From Angiostrongylus vasorum (taxonomy: Eukaryota > Nematoda > Chromadorea > Rhabditida > Metastrongylidae): a stretch of DNA of 64,000 nt. The notes beneath the pieces are model-generated. The model was given only the letters and a program-made list of their open reading frames with translations, was not told the DNA's origin and searched no databases. Position numbers and translations under genes: made by a program. Shown here piece after piece: positions 34,991 through 46,960 of the stretch; position 1 is the first letter of the stretch; every line of letters begins with the position of its first letter. The DNA lies in the NCBI GenBank assembly GCA_018806985.1, contig JADANN010000170.1, positions 960,741-1,024,740 of the forward strand, read 5' to 3'.

Positions 34991-35739
34991 AAACAGTCTT
35001 AAAGATTGCTAGCGATTTCCATTATACTTTGGCTCATTTATAATGTTATAACGTCGTAGTCTATAGGTGTTAAATGAAAAGGCGTCTGTGGAACGAAGTT
35101 TTTCTTAACATCTTGGGAAAGGAAGCTAGAAAGGAGTGTTACAGTAAAGATCGTAAACCAGAAGATTCTTTTTAGAAGCAAAGGCTATAAATAAAACCAT
35201 CGTCTTGCAAAATGAATGGACCTTCGTAGAAGAGAACTACAAGTGGAAATGTAGTGTGCTAGGGCCTTAGAAAAAGGTTAAACAGCATAAGCGGCTTCGG
35301 TAAATTAGTGTTAATGACCATCCCATTTTGTTTTAGCCTCGTCGAGTTATTTGATTGGTCAGTACAAATTGTTTCTATGTGCACATCTCTTGAGTTCTTC
35401 GGTAGCAATAACTTACAAATGGGCTAAACAACTTTTCACTGTTGATTGTGGTTTATCGCCTAGAACTTTACGCATCACTAAAACAAAAATTCCTCCATAA
35501 AAACGTGTTCTATTCGTGCAATTGTCATTCCATAACTCCCCAAATGCATCGCCTTCTTGGAAAAAATAGGAACGGACATTTTTCTGGTTATTTAGTTTCG
35601 TTACGACAATTTCATAACCTGCTAAAAAATGCGCTTGATCATTGTGTTTCCCTTTCCTACCTCAATGGACCACCGTCTCTGCGGGGGTGCTCATCGGTGT
35701 CGAATTGGATTGTATCTCCATCCAATCTAACAGTAAAAC
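34991..35739. other. no gene recognised
   Basis: Holds a chance-like 122-codon frame that runs into the SINE-B copy downstream. No exon signals or named repeats. Confidence 0.35.
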
Positions 35740-35751
35740 AATACCACAACG

Positions 35752-35908
35752 ATTACATAGACCTAGCCGAGAAACAGGCGAAACGAAAGACCCACATGGT
35801 GTGGTGGTGAACGCATTACCTCCCGGAAAGGATAATAGCGCGTTCGTTCCCCACCTCAGACACCTGCGCTCCGGAGTTTTGCAAATATCTCAGCAACATT
35901 GTGGTGGT
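35752..35908 (+). repeat. SINE-B copy, 5' truncated, with 12-bp target duplication
   Basis: Flanked by AATACCACAACG at 35740-35751 and 35909-35920. It holds the tRNA-like core (GGTGTGGTGGTGAACGCATT and GCGCGTTCGTTCCCC) and the block GGAGTTTTGCAAATATCTCA. Confidence 0.82.
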
Positions 35909-36038
35909 AATACCACAACGGTCACTGGTTTTCTAACTTTCCTATAATCATAAACACTGGCCATTTGGTTGTTTGGCCAAGTTGTTTCTATCTTACCCAT
36001 TTATTTTTTTCATTTTATTTACCTAAACACAACTTTAG

Positions 36039-36146
36039 TGTAGCTTTTATTTCACGTACTTCTTTCAAGGAGAAAATCCTTCGTAGACATCTTTTCCATC
36101 GGCTAACTGGAACTCTTGATCGTAAATTTGAAGAGGAGATCTTTAT
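36039..36146 (+). CDS. candidate internal exon of an unidentified gene
   Basis: A 108-base exon between acceptor ACACAACTTTAG and donor TTTAT|GTAAGC. It is open throughout (one base, 35 codons, two bases) and encodes a basic stretch with ILRRHLFHRLTGTLDRKFEE. Family unknown. Its incoming phase does not fit directly onto the exon at 32183, so at least one exon would lie between if they belong together. Confidence 0.32.
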
Positions 36147-36407
36147 GTAAGCTTTGCTGAATCGAATTCACATAGAAAAGCTCTGTTTAATCTGAGCTGA
36201 ATAGTATAATTTATCAATCCAGCCAGAACCGGTAAGGTCTCCAGTTGATAACAAAGAACTCCAGTTTCTTTCTTAATTAAAGTGAGGTGCACAAATATGA
36301 CATGTCGTAATAAGCCATTGTTACTATTTTCTAAGCTAACCTTAATACCAATCTTTCGATCCTGATGAAGTCGAAGGCTTGGTTATCCATGAGGGCGAGG
36401 TCGAGCC

Positions 36408-36580
36408 CTGTGTGTGTGCGTGTACGCGTGTTTGTGTATATGTGTGTGTGTATGTGTATGTGTACGTATGTTCGTGTCCACATGTCTGTCTTTGTGGCGG
36501 TGTTTGCTTGTATGTATATAGGCATGTATATGCGGGTGTATATTCATGTACATAAGCGTAATGTTTGTGCTCATCGTAGT
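36408..36580 (+). repeat. GT-rich microsatellite tract
   Basis: Imperfect TGTG/TATG/TGTA dinucleotide tract. His/Thr-rich and Val/Cys-rich frames through it are artefacts. Confidence 0.8.
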
Positions 36581-36859
36581 GACTCCGAAAATGTATGTAT
36601 GTGTGGTGGTAGAAGGCGTTAATAGCTGGACAAACATCACACCCACTCGGAATGACGACTTACAGTAGAGGTCAATCAAACCAACTCTGGCTGACTAATG
36701 GAGAAATGAATACACGGCTGTCCACAGGCACTGACGATAGCGTGTGGCTTTATATATGGCTCATACCAGTCTTATGTTGTCGAGTTTACATTTATATAGT
36801 AATGTTTGAAGGCTGTTTGCATGCATTACATATTCTTGCCTTTGTTCACTTATTTATAC

Positions 36860-37080
36860 CCCCCGACTATACACATTGTGCGGATCACAGTTATCTCATT
36901 TGGTTTGGCTTTTCACACCCATCGTCCATAGAGATCTTCGGATTTACTTGTGAGTTCGAGTTCTACTCTACGGTTTCGTTTTTCCTGTAGATGTCCTTGA
37001 ATGCTGGTAGAATTGATACTACCTGGAATCATAGGACAACTATAACTTTGTCGACTCTTCACCACAGTAGGTCGTCTGCT
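36860..37080 (+). repeat. family D repeat fragment
   Basis: Contains TATACACATTGTGCGGATCA and CACCCATCGTCCATAGAGAT, shared with 18284-18436 and 46700-46960. The longest of the three copies; class unknown. Confidence 0.35.
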
Positions 37081-37365
37081 TTTATGGATTGGAGAGAGCG
37101 AGTGAACACAGATGAGACTGGCAACGCAATAATCACATGATCCCCTACCGTCCTGGAAACATTGGAGCAGCAAGCACGCTGATACAGAGATTTCTAGGAA
37201 AATCCCGCTCAACCACCATTCAAAATGCCAATAAGGAGAAAGAGATAACAGAAACTACAGTTGTAACCAAGGCCATGCCAAAAATCCAACTACCTCTTTA
37301 GACGATTATTTAATGACATCGATAGGAATAGGAGGGGTGGTGAAATTCGCATGGCATGTGAAGAT

Positions 37366-37407
37366 GGTCTGGTCCGGAGCTTTGCAAGTATCTCAGCATC
37401 ATTTTAG

Positions 37408-37462
<55 letters not shown>
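37366..37462 (+). repeat. SINE-B end fragment followed by TA microsatellite
   Basis: TGGTCCGGAGCTTTGCAAGT and TCTCAGCATCATT match the SINE-B block before its 3' end; a pure TA run occupies 37410-37462. Confidence 0.6.
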
Positions 37463-37463
<1 letters not shown>

Positions 37464-37854
37464 TGAACGTGAGTTTTTGTATAATTATGCGTTTAGAAGT
37501 ATTGTAAATCCAGTGTACCAGAGACAATTACTCCATTCATCGAGCCATTCGAGTAGGCTTGGGTCAGTTTTGGTTGTGGGCTTAAGCCTTACCTTAATAG
37601 TTGGTGAAGTGTTACATAACCTAGCGACTAATTCTACATGTGATGCTTGACGTCAGGAAGCAAGGTGATTACATCGGCTTTGCCAAATGTAGTCCTGTTA
37701 ATTATATATTAATGTGAGGTGTCACACTTTTCCGATTAAGCGACTCATATACACTGTTCTTGGCAGGGAACTAACCAGAGTAGCAGACTTGGTACTATCA
37801 TAAGACATTTTACTCACTGCTAGTCTGTTAGATGGATGTATTGAACTGTGTTTC

Positions 37855-38000
37855 AAAGCGGGACTTGTGGGAGGATAGGATAAACCCTCCTCTACGGACT
37901 GCGGTTAGCATCATCATTCATAGCGGAAACAGTTAATAAGGAGGATGAGGTAGTAAATTATTGGTTGGAAGAAATCATTTGTAATTGCAAATTACAATGC
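37855..38000 (-). repeat. family C fragment, decayed
   Basis: Retains AAACCCTCCTCTACGGACTG and GATGAGGTAGTAAATTATTG, the diverged equivalents of the 27340-27450 blocks. Confidence 0.4.
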
Positions 38001-38229
38001 TAGTTGTTATAAAACCACGATGAATTATAGGAAAGTTCGAAAGTATGTAAAAGGGTCATTCTCTTGGAAACGTTATTCACTTCACGCATTGTGATCAACG
38101 GCTTCATTTATTTCTTACTCTAAGCCGATAACTACTTTTTCCATTTCGGTGAGTGCTCAGCACAGCGAAAAGCGCCAGAGTTAGCCGATAAAGTGAATGA
38201 AATTGCCAAAAATTATTAGTTAGGAAAGG

Positions 38230-38530
38230 GCAATAATAATGTTTCAAAACCGACTTTCTTTCAACCTCAGCATGTCTGATCAATATGTATTCTTTATTTA
38301 ATAAGCTTAAAGAGGTTGGTAAATTCTTCATTAGAGCCGATGATCTGAGTCGATAGTACACGGTTCTTCTTCGTCTCGTTGTGGCGTCTTCACTTTCGTG
38401 TCGAATTTTGTCTTCATCAGCGGACCATCTCTCGTATGAGGCATACTCACTCAGTGATGCCCTTTTATGCAGGATGCTGATGGTTGATAGTGGTGATTGT
38501 GCGGTAGAAATTTACTTACCAACCTCGTGT
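38230..38530. repeat. fragment of the hammerhead-bearing repeat
   Basis: Matches one arm and interior of the 12457-12990 unit (ACGGTTCTTCTTCGTCTCGT, GCGGACCATCTCTCGTATGA, GATGCTGATGGTTGATAGTG). The ribozyme part near 38325-38345 is truncated: on the minus strand it keeps GGCTCTAATGAAGA but loses the GAAAC half. Confidence 0.5.
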
Positions 38531-38699
38531 AAACCTATCAAAGAAACAATACATCATGAGGTAGTGATGAAACTTTTTACAAGGAGTTGAAAACATTGGG
38601 AGAAGTGTTTCAATAGTTGATTGGATGTCATTCTTCGGTCAAGCCAAGCTTTGTATTCCTGTGTGAGCAATAAACTGCCATCACATTTAGGAGAATAAA

Positions 38700-38866
38700 A
38701 GTATTGGTTTAATACATAATTGCCACCAAGTCATTGTACAGACTATGTATGAATACATTCAATGAATGATCCATACTATGTTTGATAGAGTCGATAATTC
38801 ATGACGCATCATTAAAGAGTTGATCAACACCGAATATTTTGTCCTTTATCCTTTATCCAATGCAGA
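38700..38866 (+). repeat. SINE-A 3' part, decayed
   Basis: Blocks TTGGTTTAATACAT, CCACCAAGTCATTGTACAGA and AGTTGATCAACACCGAATAT then the TTTATCC tail. Lies tail-to-tail with the next copy. Confidence 0.55.
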
Positions 38867-38892
38867 TCAGACCCTAATTGACAAATGATGAA

Positions 38893-39156
38893 CGGCCCGG
38901 CGTTGACTAATTCTTCAGGAATGCACCATGCATTGCCCTCCATTCTGGCATCGTAGAGGTGTTTGAATGCATGTGGGGTCTACAGAAGTAACGATGGCCT
39001 ATCGGTGAGTTGCTTTTATCCTTCCACGGAAGTGTGGTACCAATTTGCCGATACCGGAATGATGAAAGACTAGGTGTGTCCGGAGCGCGGGATCGAACCA
39101 CCGACTACATGTGTACTATAGCGCACCTCTAACCACTGGACTACAAACGCACCTGT
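38893..39156 (-). repeat. SINE-A copy with strongly tRNA-like head
   Basis: On the minus strand the head reads TTGTAGTCCAGTGGTTAGAG then GTCGGTGGTTCGATCCCGCG, textbook A- and B-box-like promoter elements of RNA polymerase III. Body and 3' block are complete but diverged. Confidence 0.75.
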
Positions 39157-39496
39157 CATTACTATTTCTAATATTCGCCGTTTTCTTTCCTACTACATCT
39201 ATTCGTCCAAGAGGTAGAAAAATTTGATTTGTGGCTGAGAATCCGGATGAGGCTATTGAACTTGCTTGTACAAATTCCACTCCAGTCACTGATTGCACTA
39301 CAACAGTGTAGTCAAGTGGATTCTTTCGTTCATACTCGTTTGCATTTTCTACGAAACTTTTTCTTTTTTTTGTTAAAGAGAAGTCCCTATTGGTAAAACT
39401 TCGTAGTAACGCGATTATGAGCATGTGAACGCACACGTAGGATCTTCTCATTCCTGATGCGGACGGGTTTCCAAGCACCCCTGCTCCACTACACAT
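39157..39496 (-). other. unidentified minus-strand open frame truncated by a SINE
   Basis: An open frame of about 113 codons outside the SINE encodes NPLDYTVVVQSVTGVEFVQA. Its composition looks less like chance than neighbouring frames but no family or splice structure was recognised. The SINE-A head interrupts its 3' end. Confidence 0.15.
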
Positions 39497-40395
39497 TAAT
39501 TTACTACTTCCTCGAAAGCCGTAATATATAGTCCCTGTCGCGTGGTTGTTACTAGTAACTCTAAAAATGCCTTATTCACTTTTTTCATCCATTTTGTTAG
39601 TCATGAAATCAATAGGAAACTTTTGAACGGATGACAATATATTCAAAGAAACGTCTAGAAATATCAGAAAGGCTAAAAAGTACAGGTGGGAATTTCAAAG
39701 TCTGGTAGTTGTATCTCTCAAAACCATATATGTCACCGACTTTGCTTCTCTCACTTTGAAGCATCTTCCACTCCAAAAGCAGAAAGGAATGGATTTTCTC
39801 TCTACATCCTCAGTAAAAAAAAAGGGATCCAAAATGGCTGTTGGCCAGTATAGGTGTTCATATTTGGTATAGCGAAATGTATATTATCTGTTCTTAAGGT
39901 AAAGCCGAGTGCTAACTTAGTTAGCACTCTTTGTTGACCCGCCTTTGATGTATCTAGGAACAAACCTTGCAGTAGTTTTGGATGGTGAAAAACGAAAACC
40001 CGCTTTTTGAATATACATGCACATGGACATAAAAAATCAACAGTTCCTTGTTTACAAAGTCTTCGTTCTGCTTCTTTAAAGCCACGTTCGACTAGGTTTA
40101 ATTTCCACTGCCTTTCCAATACATCAAACTGTTAACAGATTCTAATGAAGTGTTGCCATTTCCATATAAGTTGAATACAATTAGATAAGGGTTACCATAT
40201 ATAGTTGCAGATGCTACAGTACCTTCGACAAAAAATTGCGAAGTAGAGTGAGATAATAAAGTGTTAATGTTTTTGTTTTGTTGATATACGACAAATTATA
40301 ACAACGAGAACTTGAGATAAAAGAAGAGAAAAGCTTAGTTATATTACCGAGTATAATGTGAATGAATTGACAATTAAGGGATTGAAAACTTGAGA
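39497..40395. other. no gene recognised
   Basis: Includes a 106-codon minus-strand frame (39802-40119) without recognisable family. No splice-bounded exon or named repeat. Confidence 0.3.
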
Positions 40396-40668
40396 TGCTT
40401 AAAGTTCTCGGTGTTGATCAATCCCTGACGGATGCATTCGACTTCATTAGGCATCGTTTGGAGGTGATTAAATGCATATCTGTCCTTTGCAATGACTCGC
40501 AGTTGCCTACCGATGCATCGAGCCAGTGCTGCTATCCTCCCAGAGAAGTCTGGTACCAATTTGCCGACCTAGGAGGGATGGAAGGCTTGGTGAGCCACGG
40601 GCGCGGGGAGTCGATCCCATTTCTGTGCTGCAGGGCGCCTACGACCACTTCGCCACACACGCTCCTTT
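40396..40668 (-). repeat. SINE-A copy, full length
   Basis: Minus strand from TTCTCGGTGTTGATCAATCC to the head complement CACTTCGCCACACACGCTCC; the B-box region reads GGGAGTCGATCCCA. Confidence 0.82.
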
Positions 40669-41419
40669 TGACACGCTTGTAGAAAAGAATGGTTCATCAT
40701 TCTTAGCTCATAAGTAATTTATCTATGGCATTCTTCCACTCAAATTTTCAAGACGTTAAAAAAGAGATGTTCAAATATGTGAAATTTCATCGCACGCTTG
40801 CTAACTGCGTGTAACAAAATTTAAAGACATCTGCTGGCCGAAATCCGTCTTTTAAATTGGTTTGGCGTCCGAAATGCGAACCGATGGAAAAAAAGTAACG
40901 AAAAGAGAACAATTTTCAGGTCTCAAAAAAGATAAAATTTTATTTTTGGTAAAGAACGAAAACTCGTCCTCAGTTGGAAACAGCCCATAGATTCCAGTAG
41001 TGCTCAGTTCATCTGATAAAGTTTACTTTGAACTGAAATAAGCTCGTTTTTTCTTCCCAGTGATTGTTTTATTGTTACTTTGTGAATTTTAACATCTAAA
41101 CTGTCCCTTCACAGAGGCGCATTGAAATCGATGCGTATTGTTGTGAATGTGTCAATGATCATCTAGTTTCCTTAGGCTGTGGTTCCAGGATAGCTTATTC
41201 GATATTTAATTCAAGTCGAATTTCCATTGAATTTGAATCGCATGTGCTTATTTACCGGTACTCTGCGACTCCTTGCTTTTTTTTCCTTCGTATCCAGTAA
41301 ATACCACTTATAAAACGCCTTCATAGAGCATTTACATTGCCTGTTTTTAATCCACGTTCGCAACCATGGAAAGTCTTGTGGACAGATTAGAAGAGAAGTA
41401 GTAAATATTGTCATACATA

Positions 41420-41795
41420 GAGGTAGCAGTGGAGGTGTTCCTGGGTGTTGGGCTGCGATGTACAGCGGGGGACTCGTCCCCGCGGCAGGGTCTCCCAACC
41501 TGAGGAGTCCGGCTTTTCCATCAGGAAGCCTAGCTAAGAGTAAATCAATACCAGGATTCACCATCGTCGTGGTGTCAAACTAGTCGCATGGTGGCAAACC
41601 TGTCTCTTATCCACAAGGGCTGCAAGTGCCTGTGGTGGTGAAGACCTGGGGGCAGAATTTGGGCATGCTGAGCTGGCGATTCCAGGAAACCACAATGGCT
41701 TAACCTGCAAATCTCCGAAAATTGGAGATTATGCTGGGCCCCACAACCACTGAGCACGGACCGTTCAACTATCAAGTATTAAGTAAGTGGTAGCA
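41420..41795 (+). repeat. family C repeat copy
   Basis: Blocks GGGTGTTGGGCTGCGATGTA, AAGCCTAGCTAAGAGTAAAT, CATGGTGGCAAACCTGTCTC and the tail TATCAAGTATTAAGTAAGTG. Confidence 0.7.
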
Positions 41796-41884
41796 GTACC
41801 ATAATAGTTAAGCAACTGGCAAGTCTTATTGCAGGCTTTAGTTAACGGGTTCTAAATTTCATGGAGTTTTTTTCTTACGATAGT

Positions 41885-42150
41885 GACATCTGTGACAAGC
41901 GATTAAAGTGCTTTACACGCAGAGCCGGTTATTAGTTCGATCTCGCTCTAGAAGCTCACCCAGCCTTCCACACTTTCAGGGTTCGAAAATTGGTAGCATT
42001 TATATTGCGAGGGTAGAGGCACTGGTTTAATACAGCGCTGGGCCACTGCGAGTCATTGTTTAGGCCAGATATGCACTCAGCCCATCGAACGATGCTAACG
42101 AAGTCGAACGGATGGCGGCGCATCCTACAATGAACCACGGCAAACTTTTT
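41885..42150 (+). repeat. SINE-A copy, diverged
   Basis: B-box GGTTATTAGTTCGATCTCGC, body GGCCACTGCGAGTCATTG and AGGCCAGATATGCACTCAGC; A-box region degraded and tail short. Confidence 0.7.
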
Positions 42151-42830
42151 TACGCTTCTTAATATTTTGTCTAAGGTCTTGATAGCTTTTTAGGACTTTT
42201 TATGTGAAGCTTATGATTCATCGTCTCAGCTACACCAACACAAATTTAGCCACCGCACTTACTAACTAGAGCACTTAATAAAACGAAAATACCGGGACGA
42301 AAATTCACTATGCATCTGATGACTTTTCTCGGAACACTAGTTTTCCATTTTGAACACTGGTACACCTATAAGTTGGATTTGTACGTAAAAATGTGCTGGA
42401 AGAAAAAGGAACAAATTAAAGGGTGTTATCAAAGGCCAGGATGCATGAATACTTAAGAACCACCCAAATAGGCGTACAAAAAATGTTGCCCTATCAACAT
42501 TAAACTATCTCAAGTATTTCAAGACGTTTTCTGTTGCCCTGTAATGGGTCTTCAAAAAAGCTGGTGCCAAATCACAGATTAACTGTTCTTAGTCACTAAA
42601 AATAGGCTTCATCATGAAATGATAGTAGGAACTTTTGACTTAAAGTCGCTTCCATGCTTTAATGGATCGTCCTTACGAGTCATTCGGGTCCCAGCATATC
42701 TTCCATTCAGTTCTTTTTTTCGAAATCGTCGCTCATGGTGATGGCTATTGTTTCATGTATGATGACTTTTCCAAGTATCATTCTGTGGTTCGTGTTTCGT
42801 TGCCAGCTGTGAGTGGGGTTGATCGAAAGG
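42151..42830. other. no gene recognised
   Basis: AT-rich. A 63-codon frame at 42662-42853 runs into the minisatellite and shows no family signature. Confidence 0.3.
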
Positions 42831-43016
42831 AGCCAGAGACACGTACTCCTTGAAGGTAGTTTATAGTTGATTGATTGAGCTATAGACACGTACATCGTGA
42901 GGGTGGTTTATAGTTGATTGAAGTGGGCCATAGACAAGTACACATCTCCACATCTTAAAAGTGGTTCATAGTTGATTGAAGTGAGCCTTCAACACGCACG
43001 CGTATCTTGAAGGTGA
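42830..43016 (+). repeat. minisatellite, about three 47-59 base units
   Basis: Units start near 42855, 42902 and 42961, each with GTTTATAGTTGATTGA (third unit GGTTCATAGTTGATTGA) followed by a variable ACACGTACA-type segment. The differing unit lengths are internal indels. It abuts the region downstream of the RTE remnant on the minus strand. Confidence 0.65.
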
Positions 43017-43244
43017 TTCTTCGGAAGGACGCTTTCAACGTTTTGGAGTCCATCATTAAACTGTTTTATTCGTCAAATGTGTATGATCGTTTTATGCTTT
43101 TTTTTCGAAGAATATTTCTCTGCATTTCAATCATAGGATATTTTCCAATGGTGCATTTGTCTGTAAAAGGAAAGTTTGACGGCAGCAGGCCAATAAAAAA
43201 AACTGCAACTTCTCTTTATTCTTACGATAACTATCAGCTAGAGT

Positions 43245-43475
43245 TCTACTGTCGAGTGGATCCAATCCTTCGCCAACGAGTTCCTTTCGAATGCTTTCTC
43301 ATAGTCGCAGCAAAAAGCACGAGATGTGTGGCGCTCTCGATAGATTTTAATGGCCGTAGTTATGGTGTGGATGTGGTCAGCGCAGGAACACCTCTGTAAT
43401 CCCTGCTTACTCAAGTCATCGAACTTTGTCCAAATTCGTTGAAATGCTTCAGAATGGAGTTTCGTAAAAGCTTGT
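43245..43475 (-). pseudogene. RTE-clade reverse transcriptase fragment
   Basis: Minus-strand frame contains ADHIHTITTAIKIYRERH then SRAFCCDYEKAFE, equivalent to the RTE block (IDHIHTxTxLIEVSREY...FIDYEKAFDS) with the palm-domain motif A preceding the first catalytic Asp. Upstream residues of the same frame (TKLHSEAFQRIWTKFDDLSK) are diverged. Truncated at both ends; downstream frame breaks soon after. A dead fragment of a non-LTR retrotransposon. Confidence 0.72.
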
Positions 43476-45827
43476 GAAAGCTCAGCCAGCAGATCGGACG
43501 ATGCCTTCAATTATCCTTTTTTGTACAAGGCAAGACGACCGTGCACGACGGGCGTCTAATCTCTGGGATTCTCTCACATATGAAGGCGTTTTTCATGCAT
43601 GCAACGCAGAATGCATGTCATCCGTGGGTTCCGCATCGGAGGAGGTGGGCTGTTATAACCTCTGATCTTAGAGTTTTGGTTCGCTTCACATCCACTTCAT
43701 AACAGCATGTGTTTTAGATGGATGGCATATGGGTTATATATGTCTAGCGGGGGATTTCATGAACATAAGCCTGCAAGGGTGTTGTGGAACGTGAAAAACT
43801 AGAGCAAAACTTTTAGGCCGTCAAACCAGTGTAATGGTATATTCTCATAGGTCCCGAGGGCATTTGTTAAGAGTCCTTTATTTTAGAGTGGCTCTCAAAA
43901 GTCTCTTCTGCTACATCGATGTCAGAACCACTTAGAAATACGTTACTAAATCTGTATAGAAAATTAAAACGCATTCGGTACAGCTTCCAACTCGTTTGCC
44001 CATCAGCTCATGGAATTCTGCTTTGTATTTATTGACCTGCCAGTCATGTAGTGAAAAGCTTTCGTTAGTAATGTTTTCGTCACAGATTTCTCCTTTCTTT
44101 TCTTCTTGAGTGATGACAAAAGCTTTTTTCCAGTTTATGGTTAGGTCGAACCTTCACAGAAAGAAGGAAGTGAAGGTGACCGCTTTGAAAACGACTATAC
44201 TGCGGAGGCTTTATAGAAGCATCATCTTCTTTTTGTAAGAATGTAGTCGACCCTCGCATTAATCCCACTGTTAGAGTCACTGCGATGACTCCATCGGCAA
44301 ATTTCTTTGTTATGAAAGAAGAGAAGAAAGGGACTTTTGCTTACAAGACGAGACTATGGATGGGATACCTGTAATATTATTTGCATTCTTATATCACATT
44401 TCCTGGTCTTGTACTCAGTTTCACAGGATTAACTCTCTCGACGTTGATGTCTGAGTTTCATTCTCTTGGAGTCTCCGGAGTTCTCCACCGTTGACTACAC
44501 TCATTCTCACACGTGTTCATTATAAATAATCGGATTGGAAACTCAATTCTACTCACAGGCCTGATGACTCGACATTTCAATCATCGTGACTAATAACTTC
44601 ATGAGAAATTAGAATAAAGGTTTCCCTTGAGCCCATGAACTTAAAGGCTTTAGAAGAAAGCTTTTAAACGGATTTACAGAACGCATGTTATTTGGAAGAA
44701 AAGAATTGTCTCATGGGTGAGGATAGGGGAAAGAATGGATAGAAATTTGCATAATAAGTGTTATTTTCAGGAGTAGAATGACGATCATTTACCAGAGCAT
44801 CGATCAGAGTGTCGACTGGAGCATCTACTAGTAAGAAGCAGTAACTAATCACACAAGTAAGGAGCCAACGTCTCTTTAGACTGGAAATAAGGTTAGCCTT
44901 ATTCTTTAGTGAACGAAGTCAAGTAGGTTTATAATGGACTTTTAAGATAGAACTGAACTGAAAAAGCAATCTGTTATTTATCTAGAAATTGAGGGAATGC
45001 TCAATATAAGAGTTTCCCAGTTTTCTCATGTTGTTCTCGTCTCAATGTGAGGACAACTCGTCCGGAATTTCGACGAGATTTCTCTTTGGGAGACTGCTCT
45101 TAACTTGTATAAAAAGTTTTTGCAACTTCCTTCCTCGTTTAGTTTCCTTTTTTTCTCAAGAACATAAATTCTACAAAGAAAGTGAATGATGACGGCAATT
45201 CCTCTTTGGCTGTAAATCCATCATTGTATTGGATACTGATAAAGATCCTATGTTTTACTACTTCGACATCACATACATCATTTGTTCAAGTCATTTTATT
45301 TCTAAATCGGTTTTTTAACACAGCTTATTTTATTTCACAACAAGTACAATCAAGAACACCATCTATTCGTTGACGATGTGGACGTTTGTTGGTGATCTAG
45401 TTAATGAAAGTCAATTAGCTACGCCATTAAATTGTATGATGGTTGACCATACAGAAGAGGGTAATCCAACTGGGACCGCTTTCCGAATCTCAATGGACCG
45501 GACGGACCGCTACGTCTTTTGCCGAATCGCAACGGTCCCTGTGGACCACCTTTTTTCAAGTCTAAAACACGATCTATGAGGCCATGTATCATCCACAGTT
45601 AAAAGGATGTATATGATACTTTAAATTTATCTAACTAAACGTTGTGGTAAACGTAGGTGAATTGTTCAGCATCAGGTTGGTCCTCTATCACCACAGATAT
45701 TTACGAATAGTTCATTAAAGTTTTGTAAAACAACTAACTTCTCAGTTCACTAGATAGCTTAATGAGTTTATTCGATAGCTTAACGAAAATGCGCATCATA
45801 ACGTGAGCCGCAAACTGACTGAGAGCA
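43476..45827. other. no gene recognised; possible further retroelement debris
   Basis: No splice-bounded exon. A 66-codon minus frame (44080-44280) on the same strand as the RTE fragment could be debris but is unassigned. The 69-codon plus frame at 45370-45579 has no family signature. Confidence 0.3.
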
Positions 45828-45965
45828 AGGGAAAGGTCTCGGTGGTGCAATGGGTAACACATGAACCCCGGAAAGTGTAGTCGCGGTTTCGAATTTGCTC
45901 TGAAGTCCAGGCTTCGCAAATATCTTAGCATCATTGTGGTTGACCACGCTTGATGCAAAAAAATT
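45828..45965 (+). repeat. SINE-B related copy, diverged
   Basis: A-box-like TCGGTGGTGCAATGGGTAAC and B-box-like GCGGTTTCGAATTTGC, then TTCGCAAATATCTTAGCATC as in SINE-B. Boxes are more tRNA-like than in the other copies, suggesting an older or sister subfamily. Confidence 0.6.
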
Positions 45966-46699
45966 ATAGCCAATAATAATATTCTACAAAAAACGTGCAA
46001 TATTGTTGAATATTACATCACCTACATTCAGAAATGGGTATTGGACTTCTTATTTTGTTAGGGCATGGTTCAATAGGTTCCTTTATTAACATCAAAGATG
46101 GTTAGGAAATTCTCGAAGCTTTTCTGAACCCCCCTTACTTTATACTGAAAGCGCACTTCAGCTAGTATTGTGTATTGATCAATTCGCATGTCATCAATCG
46201 ATAATCACCACTAGTATTACTTGTTTAATAGCTTTGCAAACATTTGAGAAAAGTGCGACTAGTGTAAATTTAAAATGAAATGCAGTGCCTCGTAATGCAC
46301 TACTTACATATCGATTAATTGGATTTTTTATTGTAGTTTTCAACGTGTGTCGACTACAAAATCTCTCGCTTTTTCACTTATTGATCGAGGGACAGACAAG
46401 CGAAAACTTTACGATCAGTGATAAGAATTTAGGAGAAGGAAGGATGTACGGCTTTCTGACTTCCCATGGCCAAGCAAGCCTTTTAGAATCCTGAATTTTT
46501 CAGGTAGTTCTTCATTTGTCTCTAACCAAGGGATTTACGAGTGTCGTTTTCATAAGGAGAATACCGACAGACGACAGAAGTAGTTTTTCTATAAAAACGA
46601 AATAAAACACTTACATGAAACAAAAATACTCCGGTTCATTGATGAAATCGTCCACTTCTGAAATTTTTTTGTTCCATATCTCCTTCTACTTTTATTTTT

Positions 46700-46960
46700 A
46701 CATGACTCGATACACATTGTGCGAATCAGCATCACAACACTTTTTTCATTCGCCTCGTTTCGCTGCATCCATCATCCACCAAAGTCTTCGGATTTGAGGA
46801 TAGATTTGGCTGTTGCTTGAGAATTTTTGCTTTTCCTTATGGACGTTTTAGGATGCCGCTCGAATCAGTTTTTTCCTGGAATCCTGGACTAACCGCCATG
46901 ACGTTAGAAGGTCTTTATCACAAGCAACCGTCGACCACTACTGATGGTCAGGAACTTTTC
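46700..46960 (+). repeat. family D repeat fragment
   Basis: Contains GATACACATTGTGCGAATCA and GCATCCATCATCCACCAAAG, shared with 18284 and 36860 copies. A 70-codon frame overlaps its right side without recognisable family. Confidence 0.35.

Noticed and set aside
36331..36679. His/Thr-rich and Val/Cys-rich frames
   Set aside because: Translations of the GT-rich tract on both strands.
38893..39156. Possible tRNA gene on the minus strand
   Set aside because: Boxes are tRNA-like but no cloverleaf with acceptor and anticodon stems could be drawn; it is the SINE-A head.
42855..43016. CRISPR-like array
   Set aside because: Only about three diverged units of unequal length with no spacer pattern, in a eukaryotic context; a minisatellite.
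43007..43399. 130-codon plus frame
   Set aside because: Antisense to the RTE reverse transcriptase fragment; the minus frame carries the recognisable motif.
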